From Melampsora larici-populina 98AG31 (Eukaryota > Basidiomycota > Pucciniomycetes > Pucciniales > Melampsoraceae), in the NCBI RefSeq assembly GCF_000204055.1, contig NW_006768778.1:449536-513535 (forward strand): 64,000 nt of DNA. Direction: 5' to 3'. The notes beneath the pieces are model-generated. The model was not told the DNA's origin. It did not search any database and saw only the letters and a program-made list of their open reading frames with translations. Positions 20,459 to 31,300 of this stretch are shown here, in pieces. A program made the position numbers and the translations under genes. How positions within the stretch are numbered: position 1 is the stretch's first letter; every line of letters begins with the position of its first letter.

Positions 20459-21940
20459 ATGCCTTTGACGCGTTCTTCACGTCGTCTTGCTGCCACGACC
20501 TTGACGAGCCACAAGTCTCCTACTCTTCAATCAAATCAGCTCGAAACATCACCCAAAGATCAACCAGAAATCAAACGACCTAATCCCCCCAAGAAACCAA
20601 AGTACAACCACCCAATCACGCCTACAGAAACCTTACCCAAACCATTAAGCAGTCATCAAGATACGACTCCCAGTAGTCCATTCGATTTAGAAGATGCAAA
20701 ATCTCATCTCATCAAAGTCGATCGACGATTCAAGTTACTTTTTGAAAGTTTACCTTGCAAACCATTCGAATCATCACAACTGAATGCTAAACCTGAACCA
20801 TTTCAAAGTTTATGTAAGAGTATATTAGGTCAACAAGTCAGTTGGTTAGCTGCTAGATCTATCACTCATAAGTTTGTAAGACTGTACGTTTGATTTTATC
20901 ATCTCTTACCCTTTTCCGATATCATCATTGCAGACACTCTAGAATTGACTTATCTGTTTGGATAAACGTTATGGAACAGTTTCTTTCCCGAGTTGCCCGA
21001 GAAGGCCGAGTTGAGTGCAATTTGATATGGTTTCCTATGATTCCTTACGCTCCTGCATCATTTCTAACGCGACGCTAATTAATTTATACGATCAGTGACT
21101 TAGATCCATCGGACTCATCCTTTCCGACACCATCACAAGTATCAACATGTTCAATGGAACGATTAAGGAGTGCGGGCGCGAGTCAACGGAAAGCAGAGTA
21201 TCTCTTAGACCTCTCTAATCGTTTCGTAAATGGTCAATTATCAAGTGAAAAATTATTAGCCATGAATCCTGATGAGATCATGGAAGAGTTATGTGCTGTT
21301 AGAGGTATCGGAAGATGGACTGTAGAAAGTAAGTCAAAGAGATTCAATCTTTCATTGTCCGATGTGATTTGAAAACTCATGATTTTGTTTTAATTTATTT
21401 TCATTCCTCTCGAATTCCATAATTATCTAAACTAGTGTTCTTAATCTTTACAGTTAAACATCCAAATATATTACCAGTTTCTGATTTAGGAATCCAAAAA
21501 GGACTCTTACGATGGTATACAAATACAATTCCCATCATCTCACCTAAGAAAAAGTCAAAGTCAAAAACAAATCTAATTAAACCTGATGAAGAAACTCAAG
21601 TTTTAGAAAACCAATCTGAAAAGGTTTTATGGAATCAATTCGATCCTGCTCCACTTCCTCAATCTTGTTCATTAACGATTTCTTCTATGAAAACTCGTTT
21701 ATCTAAACCAATCAAATCTGGACTTTACCTTACACCCAAAGAAATGGGTTAGTTAACTTCTTTTTGAACCTTTTCATCACTCAACTTTCCAGAAAACTCT
21801 AAAAGATCCAGTTAACTCAATTGATTTTGATTTTTTTGGATCCTTGAGTAGAAGAGTTAACAGAACCTTGGAAACCGTTTAGATCAATCGCAATTTGGTA
21901 TCTTTGGTCTTTAACAGACGCTTCAGCTGCACCATCCTAA
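20459..21940 (+). CDS. MAG1: DNA-3-methyladenine glycosylase II (AlkA/Mag1 type, HhH-GPD)
   Basis: Removes alkylated purines such as 3-methyladenine from DNA to start base-excision repair; nuclear. Four exons fit: 20459-20883, 21096-21328, 21436-21747 and 21852-21940, totalling 1059 nt (352 aa). The first 90 residues are a basic, Pro-rich tail (NLS-like, RPNPPKKPKYNHP). The catalytic part runs from FQSLCKSILGQQVSWLAARSI through MERLRSAGASQRKAEYLLDL. Next is the helix-hairpin-helix MEELCAVRGIGRWTVEM. It closes with FLIFTVKHPNILPVSDLGIQKG, where Asp of SDLG is the expected catalytic residue, and PWKPFRSIAIWYLWSL. A Lys/Ser-rich insert (about SPKKKSKSKTN) interrupts the domain. The 212-nt first intron is longer than its neighbours, so a small missed exon there is possible. 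Confidence 0.93.
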
Positions 21941-23294
21941 TCCTCTTTCCTTTTTCTGATCAATACTCACTCTTTCTCTGATGGTTCTAGTCGTCAACTA
22001 TAATCTATCAATATCAAATCATTCATTCATCTCTGTTGTGTAATTTCTGTTGACCACTCCTTTTTTTGATACCCCTTGTAAAGTTGTATGTTGTCTCTGA
22101 ATATAAGTGTTGGTTTTGATTAGTGTAAATTATGTTTCAATCAGTTCAACTGGATGAGAACAAACAACGGACACCTTTCTTTGAGATCATTCTGCTCCAC
22201 ATGAATTGTTACGTTTCCAATGGAAACTTCACTCAAATTTAAACCCTCACTTGTCGTGCAATATGAAGCTTTAACACATGTTATAAGTTTTTGATCTATT
22301 TTGACCATTTTGGTTGTTTCGATGATCAATGGCTTGTAAATAAAAGTCTTTGACCTCGTTAAGTATCTATCTATGATTTGTATCCTCCTTTACGATTTTC
22401 GACTCGGTGCTGACACAGACCATTGACATTTCTGTGATACTGATCCATGTCTTTCTACCTCTCAGCTAGGGAGGTAGGAAGTGGGAGTACCTCGGTGGGG
22501 AGAGCCCTCCGACTTGTACTAGGTAGAATGGTAGCCACCCTTGCCTTTGAACGAGTCAAAGGTGAGTGTGGCGAGCTTGGGAGGAACCTAGATTCCGTGT
22601 CATGTGATCCACGTCTATCGTACGTGATCTCAACCAGGACACGGACAAGTCTCTTTGAACGGGTAAGAGGTCCTTCAACCCTTCGAACCAAGGGGAGGGC
22701 GGGGATGAAATCAAGAGGGTTCGAAAATGGGAGATTTTTACCCGGGAGAAGAGCTCCTGAGCGTGAGAAGATAGTGAGGATGGAGGAGAGGAGTGAGAGG
22801 ATGGATTAGGATCCAGCTTCGAAGACCGAAGGGACCCAAAAGGCTAGACTCACTCTCTGGGTGCCTGAAGGCTGACCTCATCCAGGTCCTGCTGGTGTAA
22901 GCAGGTGTCACTCGACTCAGGCACTCACGTCTTTGCTAGGTTACGCCTGTCGCGTCCTAAGCTTCCCGGGTCGTGACATGGACAGGATTGATTCCTAGTC
23001 CCGTCGTCACCAGTCTATGATCAATCCTGCCTTGCCACCTTGCGAAAAGGGATTAAGCCTTCATATATAACGCGACCTCTGAAATGTCTCCCAATCAGAT
23101 CCAGTCAGAGGACGGATGGAGTTACGAAATTTATTCAGTTTACCAGATCCAACTATAACATGACACAAATCGACGGCGGCCACGCACTTGCCTTATTACC
23201 ACCACAAGCACCTAAAAAATCGACCACAACACCTAACGTTGGTGGTTGATCAAAAGGTCTTTCATTGAAACATCTCATGGACGGCAAAAGAAAT
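21941..23294. other. Intergenic; GC-richer unassigned block
   Basis: 21941-22440 is AT-rich 3' flank without genes. 22450-23060 is distinctly GC-richer, with frames on both strands (22447-22809 plus, 22455-22691 minus) that mirror each other. No motif is recognised; it may be an old repeat. A tRNA gene follows on the minus strand. Confidence 0.4.
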
Positions 23295-23382
23295 CGTCCC
23301 CAGGCAGGATTGAACTGCCAACCTCCTGATTGCAACCGGCCAAATAACAGTCAGACGCGCTAACCAGTTGCGCCATGGAGAC
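23295..23382 (-). tRNA. tRNA-Asn (GUU anticodon) with a 14-nt intron
   Basis: Minus-strand sequence starts GTCTCCATGGCGCAACTGGT and folds as a tRNA. The acceptor stem GTCTCCA pairs with TGGGGAC and the D-arm is GCGCAACTGGTTAGCGC. The anticodon stem TCTGA/TCAGG has loop C-T-GTT-A. The T-arm contains GTTCAATCC. After A37 lie about 14 extra bases (TTTGGCCGGTTGCA), placed at the canonical position for a nuclear tRNA intron. The body resembles eukaryotic tRNA-Asn. The discriminator base is G. Confidence 0.9.
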
Positions 23383-23831
23383 CACGATGACTGTTGTCCG
23401 GTTTTTGCGCATCCAAGGGGAACGCATGAGCAGCTTTTCGTGTTTTAGCACCACAATTAGAATACGTTTCAAACAAGGTTAAACTCAAACACGTGTACAA
23501 GTTACTCTACATGAGGGTTTTCTTGTAAATGAGATAGGATAAGATATCATTTTTCCCTGATGAAATTGATAGTATAGCATAGATCAAAAGACGAGAAAGA
23601 AATTGTTGAGTCATACAGAGGTTTCAATAGAGAAAAAGGATCAACCAGAATAAAGAAAAGATCAAAGAAAACGGTAAGATAAGAAAATCCACAATGAATG
23701 AACCATTTTGAATTTTCCAAATATCCTAATCATAAATCCTAGAATAAAAAGGAAGACAAAGTTGGTTAAAGAGGTGATTAGGAACAAACAAACAAAAGAT
23801 CAAAATTGATGAAGATGTTTACCTTTTTTTC

Positions 23832-25148
23832 TTAATAAGATCCATCAATTAATCCTTCTTCATAAGCTTCTTCTTCTCTTCTTTCTTCTTTCTTTTCATG
23901 TTGGTTCCATTCATGTGAAGCAAATGCACCAAGAGCTAAAAAAACACAAAAACAAATTAATTTTTCAAGATTTTAAACAAAGCATATATAAAAAAGCAAA
24001 AAGTTCAAGAAGAAAAATGTAAACAAACCTAAACCACCTAAAGCTCCTAATCCAGCACCAAATAATCCAGATTTAGGTTTCTTTCCATTGGTATTCGTCG
24101 TCGTTGTTGGCTTAGATGTAGATGTAGCTTTTTGATTTGAGATATCATATCCTCCAACTGGATATTGTGAACCAGGTTGAGGAGGTTGACTTGGTGGAGC
24201 ACCGTACTGATTAGTAGGAGGAGTACCGTACTGGTTGGTAGGAGGAGCACCATACTGGTTGGTAGGAGGAGCACCATACTGGTTGGTGGGAGGGGGACCA
24301 CTGGGAGGTGGGCCATACTGGTTAGGAGCAGGTCCGCTTGGAGGAGGTCCGTACTTGTTGGAAGTAGGACCATTGGGTGGAGCTGGGTACTGGTTCGAGG
24401 GAGGACCGTTGGAAGGTGGGCCATACTGGTTCGGAGGAGGACCATTTGGAGGAGCGCCATATTGGTTAGAGGAAGGACCGTTAGGAGGAGGACCATAAGA
24501 ATTTCCATAAGAGCCTTCAAAAAGGAAGATCGTAAATCAGTTTGTGATACGAATTTCGATTTTTGATTATTTATGTGATAACTTACCACTACGTTCAGGA
24601 AATGAGGGACCAGATGAAGGTTGATAATTATTAGGTCCACCTTTCTCATTATTCACTACATGAGGCATCCCATTAGATGCAGAGTTGGGAGTGTAGCTAG
24701 GAGGACTATTGGCTTGAGCCTGAGGCATTGAAGGAGCTCCAGAAGTTCCGTATGAAGAGTTAGGTGGACCTGGTGGAGGTGCGTATTGAGAAGGAGGAGC
24801 TTGAGGAGGTTGATGTTGAGATGGATGAGTCCATTGGGTGATCACTGGATGAACCTGATTGTTAATGTAGAACCAAGCGTTGTATTGATGATTCCACTCC
24901 TTGGTCCTATAAATCGTCAAAAACGACAAACTTATTAGTATAAATCAGATAAACCCCAAAGGGTAATATTGATTTGAAAAGAAAGCTAAGAGATAGAATT
25001 ACCAGCCAGGAGGTAAAGGTTGTTCGGATGAAGGCGGAGCTGGGTAACTACCTCCTGAAGGTGCCGAGGAGTAAGCACCAGAGCCATAATTATAACCTTG
25101 TTGTTGACTTTGAGATGGAGGAGTTTGATATGAAGCGTTATATGCCAT
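23832..25148 (-). CDS. WW-domain protein with Pro/Gly-rich repeats and glycine-rich C-terminus (Wwm1-like)
   Basis: Exons 25003-25148, 24587-24906, 24029-24514 and 23832-23935 give 1056 nt (351 aa), all in phase. The WW domain spans exons 1-2: LPPGW, then TKEWNHQYNAWFYINNQ, then QWTHP. It has both signature Trp and the Pro, so it should bind proline-rich ligands. Next is a Pro/Ser/Asn/Gln region, and exon 3 carries about ten imperfect repeats of the NQYGAPP/NGPP type. The end is a Gly/Leu/Ala segment (GLFGAGLGALGGLALGAFA), like a glycine zipper, followed by a charged tail (HEKKEERREEEAYEEG). The layout resembles yeast Wwm1, which interacts with metacaspase; this relation is an inference from layout only. 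Confidence 0.85.
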
Positions 25149-26463
25149 GTTAACAAGGTCTTGTAATATGCAAGGAAGATTGAAAGGTAGAGCTTTAGAG
25201 CTTTAGAGCTTTAGAATTGATGATAAGAATCAGTTTATGAGTTGTAAAAATCGATGCTTGTGGGAAATGTGTGGATGTAGGATGATAAGACAAGTAGCAG
25301 CTTTATAAAGATCATGAATCAGTCACACAAAGCACTGGCCATAAAGATCTCTGACCGTCTCAAGTAGTGCCTCGTCATGTTATTATGGACACGCCCACTT
25401 TTGAAAATTAAATGGCAAAAGGCAAATCGAATTGAAGTCAAAGTGACTGAAGTGGATCAAATTCAGAGAGTGGATGTGTTGTTCTAATAGAAATTTTCAA
25501 CTTACCTTCTCTAGACTATCATGAATGATGATTTAATGATGTAGCCATCTACAAATTGAAGTAAGCTAGCATCAGAATGATCCGTATGATAGCTTCTTTC
25601 ATCATCATTAATTTGAAGTTAATCGACCAGACTGATTTGATTTGATCAACCTATGTCCAAGAGGATCAAAGAGGATCACAATGTTCACCTAGTATGACGG
25701 CTTGCGAGATTGCACCTGAACCATTACCCCAAATCAAGCATGACGCATCAGAGCGGAAACTCAGGGAAACTCTTGTGTGAATACAAGCCTAAACATCGGA
25801 GAATAGCGGGTGGAACTAGCCCACCAGAAGTCAAGGACGCCTGCAGCTCGAGGAACTTCGTTAGGTTACTCACCCCGTTGACTTGTTTTCAAGCATTCTA
25901 GGTTGATATTTAATCTTGGCTCCCACACACACAGTATCTTAAGAAGTCGAAAGAACTCGCACATTGAGGCTCAGGGACATGAGAATTAATCTCCTTACCC
26001 TTCACAAACCTCTTCATTATGAGATCTCTAACCACGTCTCACCAAAAAACATTCGAACCCAATCTTTTAAACCACCAAGAATATGAAGCTATTGATAATG
26101 AAAACAACTTTCTTCTTTCAGACTCTTCACCTTTTTTGTGATCCACTAGATCTTTAAAAAAGATTAGGTTATCATCAAGTTTACTTGAATATAATCATAT
26201 TGCATGTACTTTTTTTCTCATTCAATTTAATAAGATCACTAAAAAAACCTTTTGTACAAATCACATACTTTGTTTTCTTCAATCTGAATCCTGCTAAAAT
26301 ATGTAAACAGAAACCAACTAATTTTCTTACAATGAATCTCCATATCATTTTACATTTTAATAAATTGATTTCGATCGTCTTTTGTTGATTAAGTCGAATC
26401 CTCTACCTTACCCTAAAACTCATTTACACTTTTCAACTTCAAGTTTTACACATTTTTTTTCTT
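25149..26463. other. Intergenic between WW-domain and PI31 genes
   Basis: 25149-25350 is the likely promoter of the WW gene and includes a triple GAGCTTTA repeat at about 25191-25215. No coding exon is recognised in 25350-26463. The AT-rich right part is probably the 3' flank of the PI31 gene. Confidence 0.5.
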
Positions 26464-27744
26464 TCACATAAACATATCATCATAATTAGCTGATCCACCA
26501 GATCCAGGAAATCCTAAAACCAAAACATAAATCAAAATCCAATCTTAAAGCTTACAAAACAAATTCAATTCGAGTACCGAGATTAAAAGGAAACTCACCA
26601 CCACCACCACCACCACGTGAAGGGAATGGATTACCCATAGGTAAACCTTGACCCAGCCCACCCATCGGATCAAATTCATCACCAGCTCTTGATGGTCTAG
26701 GCATAAATCCAGTGCCAGGACCGATCGGATCAAACCTAGCCCCATGAGGAACCGCATCAGGAGGTAAGAAGCCATCACCACCAAACGGACCTAAATTTGA
26801 TGGGTTTTGAGATTGATGATGATTAAAGATCGAATGATTGGGTCCAACGAACATTCCATCATTTGAATTTAATGGGTTTCTTTCATTGGTCGGTCTATTA
26901 TAAAGTGATGGAAGTCTTATGTTGGATGTACCGATTGGATCTAAATCACTTTGACCTATATTAAAGGGAGTTTGAATTGAACTCGATGGATTCGGATTTG
27001 AAGATTGAGGAGGTTGAGTTGGAGTTGAAGAAGGTACTGCTGCTGATGGTGGTGGTGGTGGTGCTGATGATGATGAAGAGGATTGATGATTTGGTTCAGG
27101 TGAAGTTTTTGGAATCAGATCTGGTAATAAATGATGTAAGACATCATTGTTAAAAAGTGAAATAAAATCAAGTAAATGAGATGTAGAACGGAATCCAATC
27201 GATCCTAATTCTTGATCTTCATTTGATGAGATCTTGACGGGAAACTCTTCTAAATCAAAGTAACCAGGTATAGATAAATCATGACTATAAACTTGATCAT
27301 TCTAAATGAAAAAAGAAAGCCACAAATTAGTAAAATCTAAAAATCAAGTCTCGTGATGATCCATGCAAAAAAGCTTACCTCAACAGTTATACCAGAAATG
27401 GTAATCCTTTCACCAATCTTATTAAACGATAATTCAAAAGAAAGACTACTACGAAGATGAGTATAAGTAAAATGTTTAGCTCGATCAGATTTCAAGACTT
27501 CATTCCAATCAGTTTTTAACTCATCCTTCACTTGATCTTGATCGTCTGAAGGATTAGAAAGTTTTAATTTAAATTGATGTGTGATCAAGATTGCATGAGA
27601 AATCAAAGTTAATAAATTCAAGGGTAAAACTAATTCGATGGAATCTTGATGAGTTTTGATTAAGTTTTTGATAGTTTGATAGATTTGAATTAGATCAGCT
27701 GGTGGATTTTGAATTGATGTTTCATTAGTTTTGATTTGAGTCAT
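26464..27744 (-). CDS. PI31-like proteasome regulator (PSMF1 family)
   Basis: Exons 27379-27744, 26599-27301 and 26464-26513 sum to 1119 nt (372 aa). I chose the ATG at 27744; a longer frame to 27831 begins with GTG. The N-terminal half (ADLIQIYQTIKNLIKTHQDS, then LPLNLLTLISHAILI, ITISGITVE and HDLSIPGYFDLEEFPV) fits the FP-type fold of PI31. The C-terminal half is Pro/Gly-rich with PPDAVPHGARFDPIGPG, RPSRAGDEFDPMG and the terminal YDDMFM. These are hallmarks of PI31, whose tail binds the 20S proteasome. A Ser/Pro spacer and a Gly6 run separate the halves. The gene is divergent from the nitrilase gene. Confidence 0.9.
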
Positions 27745-28013
27745 TGTTGTTTGATTGTTTGATCGATAGTGCTTTGGTGTTCTTGGTGAGAGTGTGTTTT
27801 GGTTGAGAATGGTTTGGAGACTGAGAGACACTCACTGACTGTTTAGTCTTTTAAAGCGGTCAAGACGCTATCCGACGATCCATCTGGCCATTCGTGATCG
27901 ATCGGGAAATCTCCCGGGTCGGTACCACTTCGGCCGGGTATCCGACGGGGCATTGTCGATCACCCTTCACCAGATCATCATCATCATTGACACTGATCCA
28001 TCACGAATCCACG
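27745..28013. promoter_or_regulatory. Shared divergent promoter of PI31 and nitrilase genes
   Basis: Only 269 bp separate the two start codons. The region is GC-richer in the middle, with CGATCGATCGGGAAATC, CCCGGGTCGG and a TCATCATCATCATTG run near the nitrilase start. No TATA box is obvious on either side, so a bidirectional TATA-less promoter is inferred. Confidence 0.5.
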
Positions 28014-29612
28014 ATGGTCTTGGTTGCAATCGGTCAAATATGTAGGTAAGTCAACATTCTCTATCTCTTTACACTTCATCTATTGCATATTGACTTTGGT
28101 TCTCTTTGAATTCCTAAAAATAGTAAATCCAGAATCTTAGATAATCTAAAGAAATGTCAATCCATCATTCAAACTTCATCATCTCAGGGTGCAAAAGTAA
28201 ATTCTCGCCGTTCAGTTCATTCATCCCATATAGAAATATGGGACCCAAAAAGTTCAATTAAATATAACTGACAAAATTTGGTGAAAAAAAATTAAAATCA
28301 AATCACATCAGATGGTCTTCTTACCTGAAGCATCTGATTTTATAGCTAATTCAAGTTCATATAAATCTTTAACAAAATCATTAAAAGAAAGTGAATTTGT
28401 AAATGGGATTTGTTCTACAGCTAAATCAAATCATTGTTGGGTCTCAATAGGAGTTCATGAAAAAGTAAAAAAACAAAACAATCATCCTTTTAAAGAATTC
28501 TTGAAACTTTTAATTTTGAAACTGATGATTGTTTTCTTTTTTTGGTTTTTGGTTTTGATTTTTTAAAAAAGAGTGATGATCCAGAAAGATGTTATAATAC
28601 ATCCATTATAATTTCAAACCAAGGTGAAATTCAACAAGCTTATCGAAAATTACACCTTTTTGATATCGTGAGTCATTCCCCCCCCCAACCGCGCCAAAAA
28701 AACTCCTTAGCCTTGAAATCAAACTAAAAACTAAATTTTTGTTAATAATATATGTTTTTTTTTGTTTTGAATTAAGGATTTAGATGATCAAACTAATTCA
28801 AATGAATCTAAATTCATCAAACCTGGTCATGAACTTTTAAATCCAATATCAACTCCAATTGGAAAAAGTAAAAAAAACATCACATTCTATCTTACAATTT
28901 TTTTTCCCAAACTGATTGAATTTTTTTATTTTCCTGTTTCAAATTCTAAAGTTGGTCAATTAATTTGTTATGATCTAAGGTATGTATATGATCAACTTCA
29001 AAAGTTCAACCAAATTTGATCTTCATCACTCATCCATCAAACCTAACAGGTTTCCAGAAGTCTCTCTAATGCACAGAGAAAGAGGTGCAGAAATTTTAAT
29101 TTATCCAGTTTAGTTCATCCTTTTTTTTCGACCTCAAAAATAAGCATCACATTTAAGCTAAACGTCAACTAACCAAAGAATTTCATCACCATACTCTGTT
29201 TATAAACTTTGCTGTAGTCTGCATTCACACCTAAAACAGGTTTAGCTCATTGGGAAACCCTTCTAAGAGCTAGAGCCATCGAAACTCAAGTAAAGAGTTC
29301 ATCCCACTTCCTAAGAATTAAACCTTTAACTTATTCATCCTGATCTTCTTTCTTTCTTAGTGTTTTGTAATAGCTTCAGCACAATCAGGAACTCATCTAA
29401 CCGAACCTAAACTCAGAAAATCATGGGGTCATTCAATGATCATCAACCCATGGGGTTCAATCTTAACTGAAATTCCTTCAAAAGACAATGATGATGATGA
29501 TGAAGTGAGATTTGAATTAATTGATATTGATTTAAACTCTTTAAATCAACTTAGGAAATCAATGCCAATCTTTCAAAACCGTCGAAATGATATATATCCG
29601 AAATTAAGTTAA
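28014..29612 (+). CDS. Nitrilase-superfamily amidase (Nit1/Nit2-like)
   Basis: Nine small exons: 28014-28045, 28124-28196, 28312-28464, 28572-28667, 28777-28867, 28952-28979, 29050-29107, 29218-29289 and 29361-29612. They sum to 855 nt (284 aa), the usual size of Nit-type amidases. Start VLVAIGQICS. The catalytic triad is visible: Glu in MVFLPEASDF, Lys in YRKLHLFDID and Cys in GQLICYDLRFPEVS. Further hallmarks are LMHRERGAEILIYPSAFTP, GLAHWETLLRARAIETQCFV, and the end MPIFQNRRNDIY. Family members hydrolyse deaminated glutathione or omega-amides of 2-oxo acids. The sequence fits this group, but the exact substrate cannot be told. The protein lacks a clear targeting peptide. Confidence 0.93.
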
Positions 29613-30327
29613 ATTCTTCTTGATCTTTTTGGATTCTTTTGATAGATTGATCTTGTGGTTTGATCCTACAAGTTTTGATTTGGAGATTAATCTTCATCTT
29701 TTACTAACTTCAAATTGACCATTTGTTATTCTTAGTTTTCTTTCTTTTTGTTGTATACTAAATGATAAATTTGAAGAAATATAGTATTTTTTGGTTTCAC
29801 GAAAAAAAGTCAAGTCATCTTTTGATCTGTATCTTTAATATAATCATACTTAAATATAGAGATGAAAGTTTAATCAAAGCATTCAATAAAAGAAAACCCA
29901 TGGTATGTATGAATCATAGATTTCTATAAAAACAGATTCTTTTGTGCTATACTTTATTTGATGATCATCTTTCCCGCCTTGATTTTTGAAACCAAATTGT
30001 TTCAAGTTATCAAGGTTATACAAACTTTGTAACCAAAAAGAAAATAAGATCTCAACAAAATGTTTGCCAATGGCATTGGAGGGGTCAGGTCAAGAAAATT
30101 ACAGCTGAATCTTTACAAAACATAAAAAGTTTTTCACAGTCAGAGTAATGTATAAACTTTCTTGTTTTATAAAATGAGATGATCAAAGTGGTCAATGTAC
30201 AGCTTTGGAGGGTCCTTCTTGAGAGAAGAATCCTTGATCCACAATTTGGTTTCTTTCCTAAGTGATTTCTTACTTGCATTTAATACTTGATGATTAAGGT
30301 CTCAACAAACATCAATTGACTTATAAC
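29613..30327. other. Intergenic, no gene recognised
   Basis: 3' flank of the nitrilase gene and AT-rich DNA. Only short frames are present, with no motif. Confidence 0.5.
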
Positions 30328-30430
30328 CTAGAGCTATTCAAGAAATTTGTGTCCTAGGTGGCACAATTTTTTGCGTTTTCCACCCCAGCACCACACCATA
30401 TACAGGTGATGCGCAGCAGATCTGTAGCGG
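30328..30430 (+). repeat. Dispersed repeat, copy A (inverted partner at 39945-40056)
   Basis: Begins GAGCTATTCAAGAAATTTGT and contains GTGTCCTAGGTGGCACAATT and ATACAGGTGATGCGCAGCAG. The minus strand of 39945-40056 has the same order of words (AGCTATTCAAGAAAAATTGT, TGTCCTATTGGCACAATTTT, ATACAGGTGATGTGCAG). The two copies face each other across about 9.7 kb. This could be a repeat family or worn terminal inverted repeats. Confidence 0.65.
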
Positions 30431-30554
30431 ACCGGGGAACAGGTCACCCCGCACCCTGATATCACAACCACAGTATTGGCCCACATCCATCATCCAATGA
30501 AAAATTTCCACCACATTGAAATATTTCATCTGGATCTCATTTTGGTACATTTAC

Positions 30555-30720
30555 GGGATACAAAGTAGAATCCGGGCACGTGCCCGGCTTTGTGCCCAGA
30601 TTTTTTTTGGAAGTAAATTTGAATTCTAGGCCCAGACTTTTGCCCAGAAAATCAAAATTTACTGCCAAAATAATTCCAGGCACAAAGCTGGGCACTTGCC
30701 TGGATTCTACTTTGTATCCC
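30555..30720. mobile_element. Foldback MITE, 166 bp
   Basis: Left arm GGGATACAAAGTAGAATCCG and right arm (reverse complement) GGGATACAAAGTAGAATCCA continue as a long inverted repeat of about 70 bp with few mismatches (GTGCCC.GCTTTGTGCC). Only a short centre remains, so the whole element folds on itself. No open frame and no clear target duplication were found. The superfamily is unknown. Confidence 0.85.
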
Positions 30721-30829
30721 ACAATTGTCCTCTATATTCTCTCCCCCCATCTTTAATCCCTACCTAGTCAAAACCATGTTATGATTCATTTGGGTTCCCC
30801 TTCTAGATATGAGAGTGTGACCCGGTAAA

Positions 30830-31300
30830 TACAAAGTCAGCATCAAAGTGCTGGCTGTGCAGTACCTTTGCGCTGGAAAAAACATTGACCAAGTCTGCCA
30901 TATATTGAAGTCACCAGTGAGTTACCACATGGTCTCTTGATGGTGCAGATTAAATTGACAAAAATACTCTGTCATACGCAACCCTGTCCTGAAGAATCCC
31001 AGCAACTCGGAAGGAACACTGCCTTGACTGACAAAGACAGTGATGTCATCTTGGAACTCCTGGGAGGGAATCCAGCACTGTACCTGGACAAGTATTGTCA
31101 CACTGTTTATCACTGTAAAGGAACCTGGATTTAGTTAAAAACTGTTGCAAGTGATCTCAAGGATTGCCTCAATATCACTCTCAAGAAAGCTTGGACAGTG
31201 CACCCAAATCAGAGTCCCTCAAAACAAGCTAGGTATTTGCATGTGGTAGGGACTTTGACCCCAAACATGCTTGTTTTCTTAGGTCAGTGTATGTTGGTTT
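30830..31300 (+). pseudogene. Tc1/mariner-like (IS630-type) transposase relic, N-terminal part
   Basis: Broken plus frames read VLAVQYLCAGKNIDQVCHIL (helix-turn-helix-like) and then LGRNTALTDKDSDVILELLG with NPALYLDKY, the typical linker of fungal Tc1/mariner transposases. Then come ASDLKDCLNITLKKAWTVHP and YLHVVGTLTPNMLVFL, which precede the first catalytic Asp in this family. Stops and shifts interrupt all segments. The assignment rests on motif order and is moderately safe. The catalytic core downstream is not recognisable. Confidence 0.5.

Noticed and set aside
22447..22809. Plus frame of 120 codons in a GC-richer block
   Set aside because: Mirrored by a minus frame; Arg/Gly-rich by composition, no motif.
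24177..24566. Plus-strand Gly/Trp-rich frames opposite the WW-domain gene
   Set aside because: Antisense image of the Pro-Gln-Tyr repeats; the minus strand has splice-consistent exons and a WW domain.
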